Assembly (NCBI RefSeq): GCF_036898095.1
Contig: NC_090745.1
Coordinates: 84,938,508-85,002,507, forward strand
Length of the DNA stretch: 64,000 nucleotides
Direction: 5' to 3'
DNA from: Palaemon carinicauda
Lineage: Eukaryota > Arthropoda > Malacostraca > Decapoda > Palaemonidae
Positions 1-12,661 of the stretch are shown piece by piece (the first letter of the stretch is position 1; every line of letters starts with the position of its first letter). The position numbers and the translations under genes are program-made. A model generated the notes under the pieces. That model worked only from the letters and a program-made list of their open reading frames with translations. It was not told the DNA's origin and did not search any database.

Positions 1-588
1 GATGATTGAAAAAAGGAAATTGAAAAATCAAATGAATCATGCGTGTGAAAGACATACGACACTCCAGCATAACATAAATGCCAATCCTGACAAATTAATA
101 AAAAAAATCAAGGGATGTGATAGAGCCATTGTTGGAGTGAAAATGACGATTTACTAAATATAGAATACTGAAATAAATGAAACATGTACACATGTGAAGG
201 ATATAAGGGTCAAAGTTAGTATTTACAAACATGGATTAAGTAACGATATAGTAATTCAAGAAGTGTATGACTATGTTTTTAATATTCAAGTATATCAAAT
301 GAATGAGATACTTTATAATCATAAATCTATTACTACATTAGGCAGATAAAATAGTTATATAAATAATGTCCTGTTTCAACTTTTTTTAGTTTCGCAAGAA
401 AATTGATACTGCTGTTTCCGTTCAAATGACCAATTTGTTATTTCAAGGGCTTACGATCACACATAAAACAACTGGCTCTGATTTAACGACCGAAAACTTT
501 GCTAGAAGAAATTTCGATATCTTTATTAAGATGAGTACACAAATGCCACGAATAAAGAGATTCATCTTTTCACACTGACTTGGAAGCT

Positions 589-590
<2 letters not shown>
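1..590. other. Anonymous AT-rich DNA
   Basis: I see no open reading frame of note, no tRNA-like boxes and no recognisable element here. The stretch is AT-rich with short homopolymer runs. Confidence 0.6.

Positions 591-648
<58 letters not shown>
591..648. repeat. (CT)n microsatellite
   Basis: A perfect CT tract of 58 bp. Confidence 0.97.
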
Positions 649-651
<3 letters not shown>

Positions 652-1239
652 TAATAAGCCTACAGGTCTTTCAACAGTCTTGAATATAAAGTCCTAAACT
701 CATTACTGATGGTTTTTCACGTATATAAATACTCACTTTACATGTTAAAAGACTTTACTTTTACTACAAATTCTCCTAGAGTTTCAATTACTGGAAACTT
801 ATTGCACAGTCATATTCGATCCCAGAAACCATAAATCGAATTCCAATACTCTGACCAAAGCGATCACACTTCATTTTTGGATTTCAATAATACCATGTGA
901 GAATTCCAGCACTATTCGTTCATATTTTCAACATAAATCCTTTAGAATATTACTATAATTCTCCTAATAATCCAAATCACTCCCATAAATTGTGAGCACA
1001 TTTCTACTGGAATTCCAATTGACTCATTTGAACAACTTAATAGCTGGATTATTTCACATTACCCAGTTCTGCCGGATTACTACTGCCACCCTAAAATTAA
1101 CATCTCTAACGTCTTTTTACAAAGTAGCCGGTATCCTCCCATACCCATATCCGAAGAGAAACGCTAACAAAACTGAAAAGAATAAAATTAGTGACCCTAG
1201 GCATCCAATTGAACCAATCTAGATAGCTCACAGGTTAGT
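649..1239. other. Anonymous AT-rich DNA
   Basis: The longest frame here, 992-1222 on +, has no recognisable motif and ordinary AT-rich composition. I do not call it a gene. Confidence 0.5.
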
Positions 1240-1545
1240 AGCGGGAAAGTGACCGTGGGCTATCCAATGAGGCGTTGATCAGGCCAAAACCAGGGCCTGC
1301 CCAGCGGAACAACCATCACCAAGAAGAACTGGGTAACCCTAAACGGAGCATGGGTGAAACGGGACAAATCTGGAGATAACCGCCACAAATGAGGATTAGC
1401 CACCAACCCTGAATGCCCATGTGTGGCAACACTTTAAACAATGGAATGCATCCTATAAGAGCGTCCAGTAGGGCCTCATTGTTCGGATAACGACCTCAGA
1501 GAAGCAAACGACAACGCCCTCCTGTGTATTCGACATTGGCACGAT
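1240..1545. other. GC-richer segment, probable unclassified repeat remnant
   Basis: This block is clearly richer in G+C and CpG than its surroundings. It has no long open frame. It resembles the untranslated leader of a LINE-like element in style, but I cannot match it to any other copy in the window. Confidence 0.3.
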
Positions 1546-1839
1546 GTGATGATATACGACGAGAATGAAGAAAATTCAGAAAATTCTAACATCATTCCCA
1601 GACAATTCCAACATTAAACAGGAAATGAATGCCTCATGATTATTTGTTCCCAACAATTCATCATTTATGGTATTCCTTCTCAGGCAGTCATACAACAGCC
1701 TAGCCACTATTTCTCACATTTACTCCTCTACTTTTCGTGACTAAATCTTTCTCCTTTAAAAATAATTCTGATTTCCTGGAGCTATATCTACTATACCTCG
1801 TTTTTTTCCTGAGACGGGTCCATCACGTCTTTGAAAGTT

Positions 1840-1843
<4 letters not shown>

Positions 1844-1913
<70 letters not shown>
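1844..1913. repeat. (CT)n microsatellite
   Basis: A perfect CT tract of about 70 bp. Reading frames across it (1737-2138 +, 1791-1973 -) are artefacts of the tract. Confidence 0.97.
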
Positions 1914-2320
<407 letters not shown>

Positions 2321-2384
2321 GATTGATGGTGAGATTGTTTTCAGTCAGGCATGAGTGAACGGAAGTTTATTGTTATGTTCGCCA

Positions 2385-3190
2385 ACTTCGTTATGGCGAA
2401 GGTTACGTTTTTAATAGGCGTATGTTTGTATGTCTGTCTGTCTATGTGTTTGTGATTCGCATAACTCAAAACCATTTGACCGAATATCATAAAATTTGGT
2501 GGGATGATTGGCCATGGCCAAGGGCATTTTGAATAGATTTTGGGAGGGATAGGGTCAAAAGTCAAGGCCAAGGTCACGAAAAGGTGAAAAAACGAATCAC
2601 AAAGCTCGAAAACTATTTGACCGAATCTCATGAAATTTGGTAGGATGATTGGTCATGATCCAAGGATAATTTGATTAGAATTTAAGATGGATTGGGTCAA
2701 AGGTCCAGGTCAAGAAAAAATAAGAGACTTTTTGCTATATAGGACAATTTTTATCCGATTTGCATGAAACTGGTGACCAACTGCATAATTCAATAGTCTA
2801 TTTTGTGACAGACAACAAAATATAGTGATAGCATACCCTTGTTTGTGTATTTATATGTTTGTATGCCTGTCTGTGTGTTTTTGATTCGCATAACTCAAAA
2901 AGCAATTGACCGAATCTCATGAAGTTTGGTGGGATGACGGGCCACGATCCAAAGACAATTTGATTTAATTTTGAGTGACTGGATCAAAATTCAAGGACAA
3001 GTTCACGAAAAGGTCAAAAACGTCTTTTTGCCTGATTTGCATGACACTAGTGCATAAATATAAATAATTCAATTGCCGATCTTGTGATATATGTGTTTTG
3101 AGATCCAAACTCACATCACCAGTTTTCTTGGTGATAAAAGTGGTGGTGGAGAAGGTATGCGCTCTTCCGAGTGCCCGTTCTAGTTAATTG
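2385..3190. repeat. Dispersed repeat with internal reiteration, inside the transposon
   Basis: It contains at least three diverged copies of a module: the words ATTCGCATAACTCAAAA, TTTGACCGAATCTCATGAA and TTTGGTNGGATGATTGG recur near 2455-2520, 2617-2660 and 2885-2940. It ends near GAGTGCCCGTTCTAGTT. I recognise this as a type of non-coding repeat widespread in aquatic invertebrates, from memory and unverified. It contains overlapping motifs of the form YCAAGGYCA near 2562-2576. Confidence 0.6.
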
Positions 3191-3313
3191 TATGTTTGGA
3201 TGGCGACTCTACTGAACTAGTGAAGGTCATACGAGTTAGTGCAGTGTACATCTCCCATTCTCGTCGTTAGGATTGGTGGTCTTGGAGTGTAAACCTCTTC
3301 TTATTATCCAGCG

Positions 3314-4222
3314 ATGGATGGAATAAATGGGAATTTTGATTCAGTATTGTCTGAATTGCGAGAAAAGAAGTAATATAATACATCTGGCTTGATGAAAAAG
3401 TTTCCATATGATGAAATTGTTAATCCAATCGGAAGAAAGAACTTGAAAAAAACTGAGATTCAGACGACTCAAAAGACTATAGGCTTTTATGAAAATACGG
3501 TATAAAGAAAAAATCAGTTGAAGGGATAACAGTGCTAAAGATAATTAAAAAAAGGAACTGTTCTTAGTTCGTCTTTGCTGAAGATCTTTTTGATACAATT
3601 AAAGATGCCCATCGTGCTAGCGGACGTGGAGGAACGAATATTCTTTCTAAAGCCGAGTGAAAAATATTCAAATATAACTGTAGTTCAAATAAAGATCTTC
3701 CTGCAATTCTATGACGAATGTCGACTAAAAAAATCCAGTGTCCACAATCAAATTCTTTCGAATAGCATGAATTCAATGTGTCAAGTATGGAAAATGAAGC
3801 CGGTCCAGTTCATTTCAAAATTAATCGCACAAATATTTTTTCTTTAATCGTGTTGTAAATGCGTGGAGCAGATTTTAACATTATAATGTAATGTAGGCAG
3901 ATATTCTAATTCAAATTATCGCTTAGACAGTGGATGCTATAAATCGCAGGTTGACTTGATTGATATGCAATCAGGACGAGGAGTTACGGTTTATTATGAA
4001 CTACCGAGATCACTTAACTAAGTTCATATCCACTGAAGATGTTTCCAAGGAACGAGAGATAAGCCTTTGTGAAGTAGCTAATGCAGACTCATCCGGCCTT
4101 GGACAAGGTTTTATTCGGCGCAGCTGCTCACCACTTTGTGGCAACAACCGCTGCAAGTGTAATAAAAATCGAAACGTCTGCAACAGACGATGCAAATGCG
4201 ATTCTGCTTGTAAAAACACGCA
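3314..4222 (+). pseudogene. Ginger1-like (KRBA2-type) transposase remnant
   Basis: The integrase-like transposase of this family cuts and joins transposon ends in the nucleus. Here only fragments remain, split by several stops and frame changes. From 3314 a frame begins MDGINGNFDSVLSELREKK and is stopped at once. Around 3580-3650 comes EDLFDTIKDAHRASGRGG, the pre-core HxxxGHGG-type region with the second His changed. A different frame then gives KYSNITVVQIKIFLQFYDEC. Near 3952-3973 comes DLIDMQS, and after a frame change FIMNYRDHLTKF (about 3990-4025), the first Asp region of the integrase core. The rest of the catalytic core, with the second Asp and the Glu, is deleted. The sequence jumps to a C-terminal Cys block (NNRCKCNKNRNVCNRRCKC, about 4140-4200). 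It cannot be functional. Confidence 0.65.
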
Positions 4223-4239
4223 CACTTTTTATATATTTT

Positions 4240-4478
4240 CATATTTCATAGATATTTTGTCATTTTGCAAACTGACATTCCAAGTTATCAGGGATTTTGC
4301 AAATAACCAGGTTATAATTTTTTTTGGTAAGCTTACCTGATATTTTTGCAAATTACCCTTTTTGGGTATTTAATTGCAAAGTAACTAGACAATTCAGAGG
4401 ATTTTATAAACATGCCACAATGTACGTTTATTTGTAAAATATCCAGCAACTTTGCAAAATTAAAAAATTCATAAAAAA
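4240..4478 (-). repeat. Right terminal inverted repeat of the Ginger1-like element
   Basis: Inverted partner of 2084-2320. The same TTTGCAAA sub-repeats are seen in the opposite orientation. It stops just before a (CA)n/(TA)n tract. Confidence 0.7.
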
Positions 4479-4479
4479 C

Positions 4480-4505
4480 TAACACACACACACACAGATA
4501 TACAC

Positions 4506-4596
<91 letters not shown>
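4480..4596. repeat. (CA)n then (TA)n microsatellite
   Basis: Broken CA repeats followed by about 70 bp of pure TA. Confidence 0.95.
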
Positions 4597-4597
<1 letters not shown>

Positions 4598-4754
4598 CAA
4601 ACATACAGCTGTAATAAATTCAATATCATAGTTACTTTCTGCACATGGTTTCATCTAGGACTCAATGTATAAAGGCGATTGTTACAATGGCATCATCTGG
4701 AACCAAGCCTTGTTAGGGGAAACGGCTTGGTACTGGGGACACATGGATACTCAT

Positions 4755-4778
4755 GATTTTATATATATATTTATACAC

Positions 4779-4820
<42 letters not shown>

Positions 4821-4824
4821 ATGC

Positions 4825-4872
<48 letters not shown>

Positions 4873-4918
4873 GTATAAATGTATATATATACATATATAT
4901 ACATATATATATATATAT

Positions 4919-4949
<31 letters not shown>
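4755..4949. repeat. Compound (TA)n/(TG)n/(GATA)n microsatellite
   Basis: Alternating TA and TG tracts with ATAC interruptions end in about seven GATA units at 4921-4949. Confidence 0.95.
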
Positions 4950-7074
4950 TATAGATACTATATATACATATCTAATGCATGTCCAGTAGGCGTCAAAACT
5001 TAGGCTACAAATTCAAAATGGAGTTGCCAATTATTATAATGTATTCCAAATATTGTCATCGTCTTTATCTTATAAGAAGCATCAATGATTAACTGTAGAA
5101 TAATAAAAGGCATTTACCTAGTGAATGGTCAATGCTAGTTCATTAATTGTTTATTAAAAGAAAAAAAATACTTCCCCGTAGGAACATCAGCAGCTTTCAA
5201 TGCGTGATACCGAGTGTTCACCATCCAGTGGCAGCAGGAACCGGCCAGTGCATAACCATTGGCCTAATGTGATTGTAAATTTGTGTCGAATGTTCAACTC
5301 AACAGAATCAGTTCCGCTGTTATTAGGTGTCTGATGACGTCACATGAATGGTCTCTGTCATTCTATTTTTGTTTCTTTGATTTCCAATATATTTAATATT
5401 TGGAATATAGATGTACTTCATTATTGGAATTTGTTACTATTGTATCAATATAAGGATATTTCTTATTTCATTAACATTATCCATCTTTTTCTTTGAAAAC
5501 AAGGTTGTTTTGTTTGGAAATTGTGTTCGAAGTTCTGACTTGACTTCAACTTTAATTGTATCGAGAATTACTGGTTATTCAAGATAAATTACTTATCAAA
5601 AATTTATTTATTGTATCATTATATTGTTATTTATTATCTTTTTCCATCTAGAAATATTCCCCCTGTTAACTACCTTACGGCCAAGTATTTATTTCATCAT
5701 TGTGTTAAACATACGAACAATGTCAAGGTTTGGAAGAAATCCCGACAATTTTATTGTTGTCTTACAATCGTGCCTGAGAGAACTTCTCAACTTATTGGCA
5801 CTTGTCGCCGGGTTTTTCAGCAGTGAATACACACAAAATTTATATTTTATTAACGCTATGGGGTAGGTGAGTATGATGTGATGAGCCTGTTCGATATAGT
5901 CATCTATTCCAGTTGACAGCATAGTGTCCTTATCTTTGGATAGTTCATACCTCTAGTTGTCTTGACTTATATGCCCTAGAGGCCATTTGTTTATTGGTAT
6001 AGTGGCTATACGGCACGGTATTGTTGCCGAGCATCCCAGTTCATATTTGATCGTTTGATCTTTGATTAGGTTAAAACAACCAACATCGTATGTTTAATAT
6101 TAATACATAGTTTATGCTAGTGGTCTAATAGGTTAGGCCTAGATGCGTGTTTGGTAGGCTAATACCCGTATGACTATTACCGGCCCTAAGGGGGCCACGG
6201 TAGGTTACAATCATTATTTTATTTTGCTGGCCCATTACAGTTCTTATGCAAGGCTAACATAAGAATAAAGTATATATTTAGTATCAGGCTAATAGACTGA
6301 TAAGCCCATTAGCCTAGTATCAACCTTTCTTTTGTAACGTAACCTACAGTAAATTATCCCTTTTATTCCACTGTCATGTATTGCTTTGATTTTCCTTCTG
6401 AGGGCTGGAACATGTGGGATTTCTTGCTATTTTGACAATATACAATATATGCCGAATTTATATACCAGTGTTTATTTGCTTGATCCTTTGTGGTATTTGT
6501 CTTCTTTCAGGAATGATTATTTTAATGGTGTTTCCTGGAAGATACATGTATATCTATTTGCTCCTATCGTGACAAATTAAATTTGTTTTGATTGACCTAC
6601 TCAGCATTGTAAGGTATGTGAAAGAGACACTTATTGATTTGCCTCACCCCCTTTTACTAGTTGCCTAATGGAAATGTTATCCCCCATCTTATCCAAGAAA
6701 CGTTAATTCTTTTTATTTTATTGTGTAGTTTAAATTATCCAATTTTCCTCCACAAAATTACTTTTGTAGCGTTATATAGAAAAAAACTATTTTGAATTCT
6801 TTTTATAAAGCTCAAAGAAGTAAAGCATTTAAAGAAATGTAATACAAATAACCAAGATATGTGAGAATTTGATGGAGTCACTCCCGAGGAGATTAAATTC
6901 TGTTGTTGACAATTTAGGTTCTTAAGCAAAATATTGAATTTATCTCATCTTTTTTAAATTTTCACTTTTGATGAATAAATGTAACCATTTACATGTATTT
7001 CTGACAATATCAAAAAAACATGGTATTATATGTTACATTAGGAATTGTGATTATTCTTTGATGTTTTAGCTTTA

Positions 7075-7076
<2 letters not shown>
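4950..7076. other. Anonymous DNA with one exon-like patch
   Basis: No element is recognised. An octamer TGACGTCA lies at 5335-5342. At 5719-5868 a short frame starting MSRFGRNPDNFIVVLQSC runs into TAG followed directly by GTGAGT, which looks like a splice donor. This could be a first exon, but nothing downstream confirms it. 6386-6580 has another short frame without recognisable content. Confidence 0.35.

Positions 7077-7163
<87 letters not shown>
7077..7163. repeat. (TA)n microsatellite
   Basis: An uninterrupted TA tract of about 87 bp. Confidence 0.97.
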
Positions 7164-7165
<2 letters not shown>

Positions 7166-9179
7166 GTTAATATATCTTTATTATTGCCTACAGAAAATAA
7201 TGACACATATGATATACTGATAAGCGAGAGTGAGACTCAACGATGGTAGTTTTTAACGTATTCCCACTAAACAAGTTGAAAGATTGTGGTAAACCAAGCA
7301 TGTCAAAGCTCATGATGATGAAACGTAATTAATGGAAAACCATGTTTAGGCTACAACCATTGTGATATCCAAACAAGCTGTAAAATATATTTCATTTATT
7401 ATTGAAATAGGTCTAAACATTTAGCCCATGTTAATTTAAACGCGAATATAATTTGGGTCTCATTTTTTTTTAACACCAACTTGTGTCTTATTTAAATTTC
7501 ATCTAATTAGATGTTAAACTTCTCTGTGCTTTATCAAAAAAAGTTATAACTTTCGATATAACGCTATAAAAGTAGAAAGTTCATTTACACATCACATCAG
7601 ATCAGACCAATGCTAATGCACTTGATCCTTCTGTCCCCATTCCATGATATCACGTTGAGAGCCGCTGTTGTTTCTACGGGTAATTTTTTTTGTTAATAAA
7701 CAGTTATTGCAACTATCAATAACAATTCACTTGGGAAATACCCTCTGTGGTTCTACAGTTAATCACAGATACTTATTATCAGATAAAATAAAAAATTAAA
7801 ATATTTGGAATACAATATACTAACTGGCAACTTTAAGACTTCGTAGCTGGAATTCTATTTTCAATAACCTTAAAAATCACTGGGTTCCTCCGAAGGCTAC
7901 GACTACAGCTGATGCTGGGGGCTTAAGATCATGGCCTTTGCCCTAGTAGGTACTGGCTGGCGATGGGGATATTAGGGCATATTTCCCACCCTAGTAGGAC
8001 ATGGCTGGTAATTCATAAGTTGCGTAAATAATGTTACCTTTGTGTCGTTAGTCGAAACTAAAGCCAAAGCTGAAGTAGAGTCCGAACATTCGGCTCATGA
8101 ATGCTAAACTCAGAACAACCAGCCAAACCCAACTTCTGTGCTATCATGGTTGATTATGTTTAATGTTACGGAAATTTTCCCTTTATATTCGATTGATACT
8201 TGGCCGGTTTCATGCATCTTTGCTAAAATAATTGATAATACACGATGATATTAAATATGTTTTCACATTTCTCGAAATATACATAAGAAATGTTGGTAAT
8301 CCTATGTTGAACGAATATTTCAAATTATTTCGTTTCTATAGTTTTGAGGTAAATGCTATACTTTGAAATAATTATATTACCGTAATTTTTTCTTATGATT
8401 CTTATAAATATCATGATATCTGTCCACCATATGTTTTCTTTATTTTGCTTGATAGAGCTTTTATTGTAAGGAAAAATTAAGATGTTGAGCAACATGGTGT
8501 AGTTGTCAGTTAGTGAATATCGAACGAGATCGTTGAAATTTATAGCACCACTTTTGACGCCGACTGTACCTTGAAGCAAACCCATCAAAACTGAGATCAA
8601 CAACGTTCAATACATTTATCAGGACTATAAAGAAGTTAAGAGTTAGCACTTATGCAGAAAATAAACTCTTAGGACTGAAAATATTAAAAAACTCTACCAG
8701 CTTTTGGTACGTTAACAATATACGGCCTGCTGTTGACTTATGCAGAGCTGAATTGAGCAAATCAATATTCCTGGACCCTCACTTATGCAGAGGAAACTTA
8801 TGTCATTTCTATACTGCAAAAGTAACGGTGAGTGAGTGTTACTGGGTAAAGAGTTTTAATTTGACTCTACATAGAGTGTATGTAAATAAAAGACTGGCTT
8901 CTCTCTTTCTCTTACTTTAAAAAAAGCAATAAAACATGAATAAATAGGAACTTTATATATTTTTTTACATAAATTCGTTTTCATATGAGCCATATTGAAC
9001 AAATATAATATAACTCGCACGGTTATATAATGTATGAAAAGTAATCTGCTCTTCGATTCAATTCATTGGAATAATTTTTTCATGTGTTAAAAAAGGCAAA
9101 AATTTCGAATTGCAAATGCTAATTCACGCTTTCTGTAGACTTGATACACAAACATGCACACATAAACACATATTGTGTA

Positions 9180-9186
<7 letters not shown>
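7164..9186. other. Anonymous AT-rich DNA
   Basis: No element is recognised. Near 7930-8010 the words CCCTAGTAGG and GGCTGG are repeated about 60 bp apart, a short local duplication. A minus-strand frame at 8325-8603 has no recognised motif. Confidence 0.4.
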
Positions 9187-9258
<72 letters not shown>

Positions 9259-9290
9259 TATATATGTGTGCGCGTGTGTGTGTATATACA
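9187..9290. repeat. (TA)n/(TG)n microsatellite
   Basis: About 70 bp of TA followed by TG/CG-rich repeats. Confidence 0.95.
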
Positions 9291-9317
9291 ACCAGATAAC
9301 TTTATCATATTGAAAGT

Positions 9318-9420
9318 AATGGCACCCAGAGTTCAACCTTGAATCTCATCACGTCCTTAGGGGTGAGGTTGCAAGACCCATGCTCTATTCCTTGAGCCAA
9401 CTGAATGCTGGAACCCATTA
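9318..9420 (-). repeat. tRNA-like SINE fragment
   Basis: On the minus strand, an A-box-like TTGGCTCAAGGA is followed about 50 bp later by a B-box-like AGGTTGAACTC. These are the two RNA polymerase III promoter boxes of tRNA-derived SINEs. A (TA)n tract lies at the downstream side. No cloverleaf can be drawn, so it is not a tRNA gene. Confidence 0.4.
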
Positions 9421-10639
9421 AAAATGGGTTTTGTTTAGGTATCTTAAAAAATACAACAGACAAATAACGAACAAAGAGAGAAAGGAGCTGGGGCGATGAG
9501 ACCTAGACGCTTCTTTAATTTGTCAATACACATGCTATTTGGAATAAGTGAACGTAATCCCATTAACAAAAGAATGACTTCTAATATAAATAATGTAGTT
9601 ATGCCCAATGACGTATAAAAAACTCGTAGTCAGTCTCGGTAACTCATCATGCGTTCTCTGATGGAGGAGTGCACATACTGAAAGACGCAATGTTAGACCT
9701 ACGAGCACAAACAGAGCACCTCACATCCGACATTAATAAACGAAACACTTTGGGCTATCCCGTCCTCGGATGGCATTTCAGCCTAATCTTCATTTTTAAC
9801 GTCTCGTCTCATCTCAACCTCATTTCGACCTCACAAAGGAGCCCCAGAATGAACCAGAATTGGCTATTATCCCCGTACGATCTGTTGGCTTTGCGTTAGA
9901 CTTCTTTTCCCTGCCTCTTTTTTGGCCTCGGGCTATTTTAAAAGGCAGAATTATATATCTCTCCTTTGGAAAAGCTTTCTACGCTTTCCCTAAGTATTCC
10001 AGTTTATGAATAGGTCTCAGGTTTCACATATCTCTATATAGAACAAAAGTAAACTGAAGTTTAAGTCAAACTAAAGTCATATTTTTTCATTCACTATACA
10101 GAGAATGTTTACGAATTAGTTTTGTGCAATAATTAAGTAAAGGTTTTGAATTTTAACTACAAATAAACACGATAACATACAAATCAGAATTAAATAGTTT
10201 CCCCAAAGAAGTTCTGTTTCCCAATACACTATAGCAAAAGTTGCTTTCCGTTAATTGCAAAAAAAAAAAAAAAAAAAAATTTACTGAATAGCAGGCTTAT
10301 AAACTAATTATAGGTAAGATGTATGATATAAACATAGCAAAAGAATTATTTGGAACAAACACAAGTGCGTGGAAACAAAGCAATAATTTGAACAAATAAA
10401 CGTCACTATATCTACACTTATCAAAGAGAAACGACAAGCAAGTGTAAAAGTTGAATAAACAATTAAAATATATCGCTGATGATTACGAGAATTCTTTGAA
10501 GAGTAAAAAAAACTAGTTACCAAGCACTGGCAGAGTTACACTCGGTAATCATTATTTCCATCTCTTTCCCTTCACTACTATGGGTTTTTTTTATATATAT
10601 ACAGTATATATATAAGTATAGTTTTTCTCCATGAGAACG
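9421..10639. other. Anonymous AT-rich DNA
   Basis: No element is recognised. There is a run of A at about 10259-10279. The frame at 9669-9899 has no recognised motif. Confidence 0.45.
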
Positions 10640-10715
10640 TGTGCATATTACAAATTATAAAAATATTTGTAACTCCCAACGGAATCGAACACGAGCTGTG
10701 TTAACCCAACCCCAA

Positions 10716-10718
<3 letters not shown>
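10640..10718 (-). repeat. Truncated tRNA-like SINE fragment
   Basis: On the minus strand GTGTTCGATTCC matches the pol III B box. The 5' half is lost into the adjoining (TA)n tract. Confidence 0.4.
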
Positions 10719-10780
<62 letters not shown>

Positions 10781-10799
10781 ATATAGTATATAGTATATA

Positions 10800-10871
<72 letters not shown>

Positions 10872-10876
10872 ATATA

Positions 10877-10962
<86 letters not shown>

Positions 10963-10967
10963 ATATA

Positions 10968-11026
<59 letters not shown>

Positions 11027-11036
11027 TATATACATA

Positions 11037-11092
<56 letters not shown>
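10719..11092. repeat. Long compound (TA)n/(TG)n microsatellite
   Basis: Four successive TA blocks are separated by TG blocks and TATAGTATAT interruptions, about 370 bp in all. The reading frames across it, of 86 to 159 codons, are artefacts. Confidence 0.95.
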
Positions 11093-11105
11093 AGACATAT
11101 ATTTC

Positions 11106-11370
11106 ATATATTTTAATACCTTGATGTCTGGATTCTCTCTTATACCTTGGGATCAGAGACATCAAGGGAGAATCGCTCAAAGACTATAGCTTCTGGCCGG
11201 CCGGGGAATCGAACCCTGGTCCAGGAAGCTAGTAAGAGAGTGACATAGCATTTATTCCTGGCTGTATGCTATGTCACTGTCAGAAGCTATGGTCTTTGAG
11301 TGATTTCCCCCTTGGGTCTCTGATCCCGAGGTATAAGAGAGAATCTTGACATTAAGGTATTAAAATATAT
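11106..11370. repeat. Palindromic tRNA-like SINE pair
   Basis: The two ends, ATATATTTTAATACC and GGTATTAAAATATAT, are perfect inverted copies. The arms match inward to the centre near 11238 (TGACATAGCA...TGCTATGTCA). The left arm carries, in minus orientation, a perfect B box (GGTTCGATTCC). The right arm lacks about 40 bp containing it. The right flank, ATATGGCTTATTTGAATA, also bounds the palindrome at 59951-60288, so the two belong to one family. Confidence 0.7.
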
Positions 11371-11398
11371 GGCTTATTTGAATATGCAAAACAAGATT

Positions 11399-11441
11399 TA
11401 TATATATAAATATATATATGTATATATAAATATATATATAA

Positions 11442-11515
<74 letters not shown>

Positions 11516-11517
11516 AT
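11399..11517. repeat. (TA)n/(TG)n microsatellite
   Basis: TATATAAA-type repeats, then pure TA, then about 20 bp of TG. Confidence 0.95.

Positions 11518-12661
<1,144 letters not shown>

Noticed and set aside
5335..5342. TGACGTCA as a cAMP response element
   Set aside because: An 8-bp word is expected by chance about once in 64 kb, and there is no supporting promoter evidence.
10655..11180. Open frames of up to 159 codons made of Tyr-Ile or Thr-His runs, here and across all other (TA)n, (CT)n and (GA)n tracts
   Set aside because: They are forced by dinucleotide repeats, occur on both strands at once, and have no unique sequence.
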